From the NCBI GenBank assembly GCA_964480635.1, contig CAYZQE010000047.1, forward strand, positions 1 through 18,756: a stretch of 18,756 nt of DNA, given 5' to 3'. Source of the DNA: CAYZQE01 sp964480635. Lineage in GTDB: Bacteria > Pseudomonadota > Gammaproteobacteria > GCA-001735895. Shown here piece by piece: positions 1 to 6,100 of the stretch (within the stretch, counting starts at the first letter, position 1; every line of letters begins with the position of its first letter). A program made the position numbers and the translations under genes. The notes beneath the pieces were generated by a model. It was not told where the DNA came from and ran no database searches. It saw nothing but the letters and a program-made list of their open reading frames with translations.

Positions 1-33
1 GATTCATTACCAGGATTTACTTTTGAAAAATAA
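1..33 (+). CDS. fliD: C-terminal end of a gene cut by the left edge, probably fliD
   Basis: Frame 1 reads DSLPGFTFEK and then a TAA stop at 31-33. A short tail of this kind (LPGF close to the stop) resembles the ends of many gammaproteobacterial FliD filament-cap proteins, and fliD is the usual gene directly upstream of fliS. The stop lies 21 bases before the fliS start. The assignment rests on ten residues plus gene order. The other two frames also stop before or within the fliS start region, so the identity is an inference. Confidence 0.5.
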   Translation, partial: DSLPGFTFEK

Positions 34-54
34 AACAATAAAGAGGATATTATT

Positions 55-453
55 ATGAATAAACAAGCTCTAGCTTATTCTTCAACTCAAACTTTTAGTG
101 GTGTTGCATTTGCAGACCCTCATTCGTTGATTACTCAAATGTTTGATGGAGCACTAAAACGTATCGCTCAAGCAAAAGGTGCTATTGAACGAAAAGATAT
201 TCCTGAAAAAGGGAATAACATTGGTCATGCCATTGCAATTATTGGTGGTTTAGAAGGATGTTTGGATCATAAAAAGGGTGGTGATTTATCAAAGAATTTA
301 TCAGATTTGTATGAATATATGAATTTAAGGTTAGCCGAAGCTAATATTAATAATGATATTGAAAAGCTAGATGAAGTCACTCGTTTAATTTTAGAAATTA
401 AAGGAGCGTGGGTTCAGGTTCCAGAGTTATTGCAAAAACAAGCGACTGCTTAG
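55..453 (+). CDS. fliS: FliS, flagellin export chaperone
   Basis: This 132-residue protein matches the size and pattern of FliS, the cytosolic helical chaperone. FliS binds the C-terminus of newly made flagellin, prevents early polymerisation and delivers flagellin to the FlhA export gate. The N-terminal region has the family's pattern of a Ser/Thr-rich stretch followed by a helix ending near LITQMFDGALKRIAQAKGAI (residues about 25-44). The middle helix carries the NIGHAIAIIGGLEGCLD segment, and a later helix contains YEYMNLRLAEANI. A good ribosome-binding site (AAGAGGA) precedes the ATG. The gene follows the presumed end of fliD and is followed two bases later by a fliT-like gene, the usual order. 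Confidence is high. Confidence 0.92.
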   Translation: MNKQALAYSSTQTFSGVAFADPHSLITQMFDGALKRIAQAKGAIERKDIPEKGNNIGHAIAIIGGLEGCLDHKKGGDLSKNLSDLYEYMNLRLAEANINNDIEKLDEVTRLILEIKGAWVQVPELLQKQATA

Positions 454-455
454 CG

Positions 456-776
456 ATGCAATTGGATAAAACAATTGGTCAAATTCAAAGTGACTTAACG
501 TTAGCATGTGATTTAACGCAGCAAATTATAGATCTAATAGCTCAGGTTGAATTAGATGATGTCGAAGCTATCAATTCAAAGCGTTTGCAGTTGATAGAAT
601 CTATTTTTGCTAATGACAAGTCTAAAATTGATGTTGAGCTAGCAAAAAAATTGTTTGATTTAAATGCAAAAGCGACTCATGTTTTACAGCAGCAAGTGAC
701 ATTAAATATAACCGAACAACAAAAGCTACGAAAAGGAAACACAGCCCACAGTGCTTATATGCAGCATAGTATGTAA
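456..776 (+). CDS. fliT: FliT-like flagellar chaperone
   Basis: A small, almost entirely helical protein of 106 residues, rich in Gln, Leu and Asp, directly after fliS. Its position and size fit FliT, which in other bacteria chaperones the cap protein FliD and can modulate the master regulator. Sequence conservation in this family is low, so the name depends mainly on context. I chose the ATG at 456, two bases after the fliS stop, which implies translational coupling. The same frame is open further upstream to a GTG at 408 inside fliS, but the AAGGAG there ends only one base before that GTG, too close to work well. No clear Shine-Dalgarno precedes 456. No export signal or membrane segment is visible. 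Confidence 0.6.
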   Translation: MQLDKTIGQIQSDLTLACDLTQQIIDLIAQVELDDVEAINSKRLQLIESIFANDKSKIDVELAKKLFDLNAKATHVLQQQVTLNITEQQKLRKGNTAHSAYMQHSM

Positions 777-856
777 AAATAGCAGTTATTAGAATAATAT
801 ATAAATAAGTGTCGAAATATTGGCGCAATCAACTACACTGATACCCAAACTAAAAA

Positions 857-872
857 GGGGCTTGTTTGCCCC
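857..872 (+). other. Small GC hairpin between fliT and fleQ
   Basis: A five-base-pair stem, GGGGC/GCCCC with a six-base loop, lies in the 126-base gap between fliT and fleQ. It is the only GC-rich element there. It is followed by ATATAAAATG rather than a T run, so it is at best a weak terminator. It could instead sit in the fleQ leader, 31 bases before the start codon. I see no convincing sigma-70 or sigma-54 promoter in this gap. Confidence 0.35.
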
Positions 873-902
873 ATATAAAATGACATGATGGGTGAGTAGT
901 AC

Positions 903-2267
903 GTGGATTTTTCAGATTCTAACGCAGTATTAATAGTGGGTTCTAATGTTACAAGAGCAGAAGACCTTTCTCAGTTAGCACAATTTTTAGGTTTACAGCC
1001 TTATATCCATACACTTTCGACTCTTGAAAGTAGTGAAATCGACTTTGCAGACTATATTGTTATTTTTGTAGAGGAAGGTGAATCTGTTGATGTATTTGAA
1101 CAATACCATAAAAAACATAAACTCCATCTGCCGTTAATTGCCTGTGTTGAAGATACCTCTTTACCTTGCAAAGCACCTTTCTTTTCTCAAATTTCACATC
1201 AACCAGATTATGCCTCCTTAACTCAAAATTTAGCGATGGTTAAGGGGATGTCATCGCGTTATGACAAAGAAAGTGATACCACTAAATTTGTTGGCCATAG
1301 TCGAGATGCAGACCGTATCAATCATATGATTGAACAGGTTGCGAATACTCAAGCATCTGTTTTAATTTTAGGTGATTCAGGGACTGGTAAAGAAGTTGTT
1401 GCACGAAAAATCCATATGTTGTCCGACCGATCCGATAAACCTTTTGTACCTATTAACTGTGGTGCGATACCACCAGAATTATTAGAAAGTGAATTATTTG
1501 GCCATGAAAAGGGTGCTTTCACCGGTGCCATAAGTGCCCGTAAAGGCCGTTTTGAATTGGCAGATGGCGGTGTTATCTTTTTAGATGAAATCGGCGACAT
1601 GCCATTACCTATGCAGGTCAAATTATTGCGTGTATTACAGGAGCGTTGTTTTGAGAGAGTCGGCAGTAGTCATACAACCCATGTTGATGTGCGAATTTTA
1701 GCGGCGACGCACCGAAACCTTGAAGAACATATTAAACAAGGAAAGTTTAGAGAAGATTTATATTATCGCCTAAATGTGTTTCCCATTGATGTGTCTTCTT
1801 TGCAAGAACGCGCTGATGACGTCCCCTTATTAATCAATGAAATCATCAATCGAATTGAAGCAGATGGTCGTGGTTCAGTACGCTTCACTCAAGGCGCTAT
1901 CGCCATGTTGATGCACTACCCTTGGCCTGGAAATGTTCGTGAGTTATCCAACTTAGTTGAACGCATGGCGATTTTATTTCCTCATGGCGTTGTTGATGTC
2001 TCTGACTTACCTGAAAAATATGTATTGGATAAGGCTGAAATAATACGTTTGCAAGATAGTGAAGATGGATGTGATTTATCATTTAATACCTTACCTGAAG
2101 AGGGTCTTGATTTAAAACAGCATATTATGGCTATTGAAACATCGCTAATCGAGCAAGCCTTGAGTCGAACGAATAATGTCGTGGCACGGGCGGCGACTTT
2201 ATTAGCAATGCGTCGGACAACATTAGTCGAAAAAATGCGTAAATACGCAATAGAAAGAGACGATTAA
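903..2267 (+). CDS. fleQ: FleQ/FlrA-type master flagellar transcription activator
   Basis: This 454-residue sigma-54-dependent activator sits at the top of the polar flagellar hierarchy. An N-terminal receiver-like FleQ domain (about 1-115) is followed by an AAA+ domain: Walker A GDSGTGKE (157-164), the sigma-54 contact loop GAFTGA (204-209), Walker B VIFLDEI (224-230) and YPWPGNVREL near 339-348. A Fis-type helix-turn-helix fills about 423-450 (VARAATLLAMRRTTLVEKMR), nearly identical in pattern to Pseudomonas FleQ. The start is GTG, with GGTGAG eight bases upstream. Of the c-di-GMP ligands known in FleQ, the Arg after Walker A (R168) and the E-x3-R pair (E313, R317) are present, but the LFRS motif is replaced by DTTK (125-128). 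It probably activates fleSR just downstream. Confidence 0.93.
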   Translation: MDFSDSNAVLIVGSNVTRAEDLSQLAQFLGLQPYIHTLSTLESSEIDFADYIVIFVEEGESVDVFEQYHKKHKLHLPLIACVEDTSLPCKAPFFSQISHQPDYASLTQNLAMVKGMSSRYDKESDTTKFVGHSRDADRINHMIEQVANTQASVLILGDSGTGKEVVARKIHMLSDRSDKPFVPINCGAIPPELLESELFGHEKGAFTGAISARKGRFELADGGVIFLDEIGDMPLPMQVKLLRVLQERCFERVGSSHTTHVDVRILAATHRNLEEHIKQGKFREDLYYRLNVFPIDVSSLQERADDVPLLINEIINRIEADGRGSVRFTQGAIAMLMHYPWPGNVRELSNLVERMAILFPHGVVDVSDLPEKYVLDKAEIIRLQDSEDGCDLSFNTLPEEGLDLKQHIMAIETSLIEQALSRTNNVVARAATLLAMRRTTLVEKMRKYAIERDD

Positions 2268-2336
2268 TTGACGCTTTAAAAAATAATAAATTGATTTAAT
2301 TGCTTAAGTTGTTGAAATTAATGAGGTTAATTTTTA

Positions 2337-2352
2337 TGGTCTAAGTTCTGCA
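2337..2352 (+). promoter_or_regulatory. Probable sigma-54 promoter of fleSR
   Basis: TGGTCT-N5-CTGCA has the invariant GG (2338-2339) and GC (2350-2351) separated by exactly ten bases, as sigma-54 promoters require. The -24 half matches the consensus TGGCAC less well than the fliE and fliK sites do. The predicted start of transcription is near 2363, about 24 bases before the fleS ATG. Activation of fleSR by FleQ with RpoN is known in Pseudomonas, which supports the call. An imperfect leader repeat, TTGTTAT (2353-2359) and ATAACAA (2373-2379), straddles the predicted start. Confidence 0.65.
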
Positions 2353-2386
2353 TTGTTATGAATAACTGATTTATAACAACGAGCTT

Positions 2387-3526
2387 ATGGCAACGAATAA
2401 TTTAAACTGGACAACTGATTCATTGAAAGAAATGAGTTCTCCACAAGTTATTAATGTCTTGTCATTAAATAGCCAACAACGTTATTTTAGTACACAAAAG
2501 TTAAATGTTATGACGGACCAAATCCAAGTAGCAAAAAGATTAAGAGCCTTAATTGATTCAATTCCTGCCTTTGTCGTGGTGTTAGACCAATATGGTGCAG
2601 TGAACGAGTTTAATGCAGCAGTGCCAGAGTTATTAGGTGCCGATATTAAAGGCAAGCTTTGGCGCGATGTTGTTAGTAAAGCTTTTTTGACAGCCCTAGA
2701 CCAAGGTGAATTACAAACGGCAGACGATAGGCAATTTACCTTATCAACAAAACCGCTGGGTTATGAGCCAGGACAGATTGTGCTACTGACCGAAGTAACG
2801 CAAACACGACAATTGCAAAAAGCTGCTCAGCAAAATTTACACCTTATTAATATGGGTAAAATGATTGCTAGCCTCGCTCATCAAATTCGTACGCCTTTAG
2901 CATCCACACTTTTGTATTTATCACAGTTATCAGAGGGCAAGTTAAGCGAAGATAAAACCAATAAATTTATTAATAAATCATTAGACCGCACTAAGCACAT
3001 TGAAAAGATGATAAACGACATGCTCATTTTTTCGCATGGTGGACAATTTAAAATGAGTGAGTTTTTACTGGTTGATTTATTCAACGAGCTTAATGAACAG
3101 ATTCAACCCTTGTTTAAACCGACTTTTGCACAGTTAAAAATTCGACAGTTTGATCAAACGATGAGTTTAAATGGCAATAAAAATGCACTGGTTGGCGCAT
3201 TAGCCAATTTATGTATGAATGCTTTACAGCAATCAACTGAAAATCTGGTCGTTATTTTTACCATCAATAGAGCGCCTAATGGCTTTATTCAAATAGCTAT
3301 CCAAGACAATGCGGGTGGTATGGATGACAACACAAAACAGCATCTATTTGACCCTTTTTTTACCACGAAATCAGATGGTACTGGGTTAGGTTTAGCAGTC
3401 GTTAAATCGGTTGTCGAGTCGCACCAAGGACAAATAGCAGTCGATTCAAAACTAGAGCAAGGGACTGTCTTTGTCATGAGTTTGCCCAGTCAATCAGCTC
3501 TTAAACAACAGGTTAGTAATGATTAA
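2387..3526 (+). CDS. fleS: FleS/FlrB flagellar sensor histidine kinase
   Basis: A 379-residue soluble histidine kinase with no membrane segment. A PAS domain (about 52-140; IPAFVVVLDQYGAVNEFN) precedes a HisKA dimerisation helix with the phosphoacceptor in LAHQIRTPL (His165). The ATPase domain follows: N box around NLCMNAL (274-280), G1 DNAGGM (307-312), F box FDPFFTTK (321-328) and G2 GTGLGL (331-336). It should autophosphorylate and pass the phosphate to Asp52 of FleR, whose gene starts 15 bases downstream. This matches FleS of Pseudomonas and FlrB of Vibrio, which control the middle class of flagellar genes. The ATG at 2387 has only a weak ribosome-binding site (GAG); the PAS domain would be kept from any start before residue 50. 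Confidence 0.92.
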   Translation: MATNNLNWTTDSLKEMSSPQVINVLSLNSQQRYFSTQKLNVMTDQIQVAKRLRALIDSIPAFVVVLDQYGAVNEFNAAVPELLGADIKGKLWRDVVSKAFLTALDQGELQTADDRQFTLSTKPLGYEPGQIVLLTEVTQTRQLQKAAQQNLHLINMGKMIASLAHQIRTPLASTLLYLSQLSEGKLSEDKTNKFINKSLDRTKHIEKMINDMLIFSHGGQFKMSEFLLVDLFNELNEQIQPLFKPTFAQLKIRQFDQTMSLNGNKNALVGALANLCMNALQQSTENLVVIFTINRAPNGFIQIAIQDNAGGMDDNTKQHLFDPFFTTKSDGTGLGLAVVKSVVESHQGQIAVDSKLEQGTVFVMSLPSQSALKQQVSND

Positions 3527-3541
3527 TTTAGGAATAAGTTC

Positions 3542-4870
3542 ATGAAGCACGTTTTAGTAGTAGAAGATGACCATAGTTTAAGAGAAGCTATTTGTGACAT
3601 GCTAGATATTAATGATATTGATTATGTCGATGTTGAAAATGGCCAAAAAGCCATAGAAGCATTACAAAACAATAGCTTTCAAGTGGTTATCAGCGATGTG
3701 CAAATGAACCCCGTTAATGGCTATCAATTATTAAGGCATATTAATGACAAATATAATGGCTTGCCTGTTATTTTAATGACCGCGTATGGTTCGATTCCGC
3801 AAGCCGTTGATGCGATTCAAGCAGGTGCTGTCGATTATTTAGTGAAGCCTTTTAATGTTAAAGATTTAATTCAATCGCTCAGCAATCAACTTAACCCTCA
3901 AGCCGCTGATGAATCGGGGATGATTGCAAAAGACCCAGCCAGTATAGAATTAGTTAAATTAGCAAAAAAAGTAGCAGTGACAGAAGCCACCGTCTTATTG
4001 AACGGTGATAGTGGGGTTGGTAAAGAAGTTTATTCACAATTTATACATCAACAATCTGAACGTGCCGACCAGCCATTTGTTGCAATAAACTGCGCGGCAA
4101 TACCCGAAAACATGCTTGAAGCTGTGTTATTTGGCTATGAAAAAGGCGCATTTACTGGGGCTTATAAAGCCACGCCCGGTAAATTTGAGCAGGCGAATAA
4201 TGGCACGCTGTTGTTAGATGAAATTTCTGAAATGGATGTGTCTTTACAGGCAAAGTTATTGCGTGTTATTCAAGAACGAGAAGTCGAACGTTTAGGCGGG
4301 CAAAAAACCATTCAATTAGATGTTCGAATTATTGCAACAACCAATAGAAACTTAAAAGAAGAAGTCGCCGAAAAACGCTTTCGTGAAGATTTATATTATC
4401 GTTTAAATGTCTTTCCTTTAAGCATACCTGCTTTAAAACAAAGGCCCGAAGATATTATTCCGATTGCTGAATTGTTTGTAAAAAAATACTCTAAAGCGAC
4501 AGGGCAAAAAATAACCATGTCAGTGTCTGCTCAAATAGATTTAAAAAATTACCCTTGGCCCGGAAACATACGAGAGCTCGAAAATGTTATTCAACGCGCA
4601 CTGATATTAAAACAAGGTGACCAAATAGAGTCAGACGACATCATGCTTGAAGCCGTGGAGGTTATTTCGGCGCAAGATGTTAACGAAGAAGACAACTCTG
4701 GGCAACTTCATACTGATTTAAAAGATCGTGAAACAGAAGTGATTATTGAAACATTAAAAGCGTTTGCGGGAAGCCGCAAAAAAACAGCCGAAAAATTAGG
4801 CATTAGCCCGCGAACGTTACGCTATAAATTAGCGAAATTACGTGATTCAGGGGCAGAACTACCTATTTAG
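3542..4870 (+). CDS. fleR: FleR/FlrC sigma-54-dependent response regulator
   Basis: This 442-residue regulator has three domains. A receiver domain spans 1-115, with acidic pair D9/D10, phosphoacceptor Asp52 (VVISDVQM), T80 and K102. The AAA+ domain has Walker A GDSGVGKE (155-162), GAFTGA (202-207), Walker B LLLDEI (223-228) and YPWPGNIREL. A C-terminal Fis-type helix-turn-helix follows (about 413-440, RKKTAEKLGISPRTLRYKL). It is the cognate partner of FleS and should activate RpoN-dependent promoters of basal-body and hook genes; two such promoters are visible upstream of fliE and fliK. AGGAA lies seven bases before the ATG. Its stop overlaps the stop of the minus-strand gene that follows by four bases, and no terminator is visible there. 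Confidence 0.93.
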   Translation: MKHVLVVEDDHSLREAICDMLDINDIDYVDVENGQKAIEALQNNSFQVVISDVQMNPVNGYQLLRHINDKYNGLPVILMTAYGSIPQAVDAIQAGAVDYLVKPFNVKDLIQSLSNQLNPQAADESGMIAKDPASIELVKLAKKVAVTEATVLLNGDSGVGKEVYSQFIHQQSERADQPFVAINCAAIPENMLEAVLFGYEKGAFTGAYKATPGKFEQANNGTLLLDEISEMDVSLQAKLLRVIQEREVERLGGQKTIQLDVRIIATTNRNLKEEVAEKRFREDLYYRLNVFPLSIPALKQRPEDIIPIAELFVKKYSKATGQKITMSVSAQIDLKNYPWPGNIRELENVIQRALILKQGDQIESDDIMLEAVEVISAQDVNEEDNSGQLHTDLKDRETEVIIETLKAFAGSRKKTAEKLGISPRTLRYKLAKLRDSGAELPI

Positions 4871-5532
4871 TTGGCTTTCAAATAGTTTAATAAGGGGTCA
4901 AAAAATAATGATCCAAAATCTATGGCTTCTGACAGGGTAAATATCTCGCGGTTAAGCTTATCTTGCGATAGCCATTCATTAGCAATAGATGGGCTTATTA
5001 GAAACAATATTTCCAAGCATAGGTTATTGGCGCAACACACATCACTTGATGCGGCTGACCAAGTAATGCCAATATGAATCCCTTTTGTTTGTTCTGTATT
5101 GATGACCTTACCTTTATGTTGTTCAATATGAATCTTGGCTTGTGTGACTCGGCATAATGACAAAATAACGGTATTGAGTTGAAACATCGAACTAACGGAT
5201 AGGGCATCTAATGCGCACATTGCATTTAAGCAGTAGCCATTAACGTTAATTTTATGTTCTCTATTTTCTATGGTGAAAGGGTAAGCACCGATGACCTCCA
5301 TCTGGTCATTAAAAACGACTAAGTCTTTCTGCTTTAAATCATAGAGGGTGCTTTCAATATCATCTACCAGCGACATCATGTCATCTTTTTTTATCGCCGT
5401 TCCTGTTTTAATAAACGAATAAAGAATCTCTTGGTGGAGTAATTTAACGTGAGTGGAGCAAGACTGTTGATTGTTTGTTAAGGGTAAAATACGTTGTAAA
5501 CGCTTTAATGCATTAAGGACTTTAGAAGACAT
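4867..5532 (-). CDS. merB: MerB-like organomercurial (alkylmercury) lyase homologue
   Basis: This 221-residue protein resembles MerB, the enzyme that cleaves the carbon-mercury bond of organomercurials. A helical N-terminal region (about 1-70) is followed by the MerB core. From established work on plasmid R831b MerB, the catalytic residues are Cys96, Asp99 and Cys159, with Cys117 structural. Here they correspond to Cys106 and Asp109 in MCALDAL, Cys127 in LSLCRV, and Cys166 in the pair CC (166-167). The C-terminal segment (SPSIANEWLSQ, then ...EAIDFGSLF) also follows the MerB pattern. Met105 replaces the Trp before the first Cys. No merR, merA, merT or merP is visible. The gene is tail-to-tail with fleR and divergent from fliE. 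Codon use looks like its neighbours'. Activity on mercury is inferred; another thiol-metal or lyase role is possible. Confidence 0.82.
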   Translation of the reverse strand: MSSKVLNALKRLQRILPLTNNQQSCSTHVKLLHQEILYSFIKTGTAIKKDDMMSLVDDIESTLYDLKQKDLVVFNDQMEVIGAYPFTIENREHKINVNGYCLNAMCALDALSVSSMFQLNTVILSLCRVTQAKIHIEQHKGKVINTEQTKGIHIGITWSAASSDVCCANNLCLEILFLISPSIANEWLSQDKLNREIFTLSEAIDFGSLFFDPLLNYLKAN

Positions 5533-5540
5533 AGAGTGAC

Positions 5541-5569
5541 ATAAAATTTAGATGATATTAAGGACGCAA
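5541..5569 (-). promoter_or_regulatory. Possible weak sigma-70 promoter for the MerB-like gene
   Basis: Read on the minus strand, TTGCGT (5569-5564) and TTTTAT (5546-5541) are separated by 17 bases, giving a weak -35/-10 pair. The predicted transcription start would fall near 5534, almost on the ATG at 5532. This agrees with the lack of any Shine-Dalgarno sequence there and would mean a nearly leaderless transcript. The match is modest and could be chance in AT-rich DNA. Confidence 0.25.
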
Positions 5570-5639
5570 GTAATTAATAGAGGCGCCCTTTATATTAACA
5601 TCGACGCTAAACATCAAAAAACTGTTTGTGTAATAAAAT

Positions 5640-5655
5640 TGGCACTATTCGTGCT
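5640..5655 (+). promoter_or_regulatory. Sigma-54 promoter of the fliE operon
   Basis: TGGCAC-N5-GTGCT matches the consensus TGGCAC-N5-TTGCW except for one base, with the GG (5641-5642) and GC (5653-5654) ten bases apart. The predicted start is near 5666, giving a leader of about 95 bases before fliE. It faces the fliEFGHIJ genes and fits the known dependence of these genes on RpoN and the FleR/FlrC activator. Confidence 0.87.
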
Positions 5656-5669
5656 AACACTTAAGAAAA

Positions 5670-5717
5670 CGTTAAAAAAGTCACAGAACATTGAATGATT
5701 CGGATTCTTTTTTGACG
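5670..5717 (+). other. Long stem in the fliE leader
   Basis: CGTTAAAAAAG (5670-5680) can pair with CTTTTTTGACG (5707-5717) over eleven positions, one of them G-U, enclosing a 26-base loop. It starts about four bases after the predicted sigma-54 transcription start, so it would form the 5' end of the fliE operon mRNA. The arms are A/T-rich, so stability is modest. It could also be an activator-binding region in DNA. Confidence 0.35.
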
Positions 5718-5761
5718 AAAACAAATAATAAGTCAAATAAATGACATTTTAGGTGATAGAA

Positions 5762-6088
5762 ATGGTAGTCAACAACGTAAACAGTATTTTAGCGCAAATG
5801 CAGTCGATTGAGGCAATGGCAAAAAGTCAGCCGTTGGAACTTGCAAATGTAAAAAAATCAGATGTTCCTAGTTTTTCAGACATGATGGTTAAAGCCGTTG
5901 ACACTGTTAACGAGACTCAAAAAACGGCTTCTGGCTTACGCCAGCGTTTTGAATTAGGTGATCCAAGTGTTGATTTAGCCACGGTCATGGTCAATGCTCA
6001 AAAATCAAGCATATCATTTCAAGCTTTAGTTGAAGTACGAAATAAATTAATGAAAGCTTATCAAGATGTCATGAATATGCCGGTATAA
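5762..6088 (+). CDS. fliE: FliE, MS-ring to rod junction protein
   Basis: A protein of 108 residues, the usual FliE length. FliE joins the MS ring (FliF) to the proximal rod and is the first substrate of the flagellar export apparatus. The family pattern is clear: a polar N-terminal helix, SFSDMMVKAVDTVNETQ in the middle, then a C-terminal region VDLATVMVNAQKSSISFQAL followed by VEVRNKLMKAYQDVMNMPV, typical of rod-type axial proteins. I take the ATG at 5762 because AGGTGA (5751-5756) lies five bases upstream. An in-frame GTG at 5753 overlaps that ribosome-binding site and is unlikely. This is the first gene of the operon behind the sigma-54 promoter. Confidence 0.93.
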   Translation: MVVNNVNSILAQMQSIEAMAKSQPLELANVKKSDVPSFSDMMVKAVDTVNETQKTASGLRQRFELGDPSVDLATVMVNAQKSSISFQALVEVRNKLMKAYQDVMNMPV

Positions 6089-6100
6089 AGGAGTTAGATT

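Noticed and set aside
622..828. A 68-codon minus-strand frame with a hydrophobic segment opposite fliT
   Set aside because: Apparent hydrophobicity comes from AT-rich codons read in reverse; there is no ribosome-binding site and no family match.
819..834. TTGGCGCAATCAACTA as a sigma-54 promoter for fleQ
   Set aside because: The GG is present but the GC required ten bases later is missing.
4891..4899. TAAGGGGTC near the end of the MerB-like gene, identical to an arm of the fliI palindrome
   Set aside because: It has no matching second arm here and encodes Asp-Pro-Leu on the minus strand, the same residues as in FliI. Shared codon use explains it.
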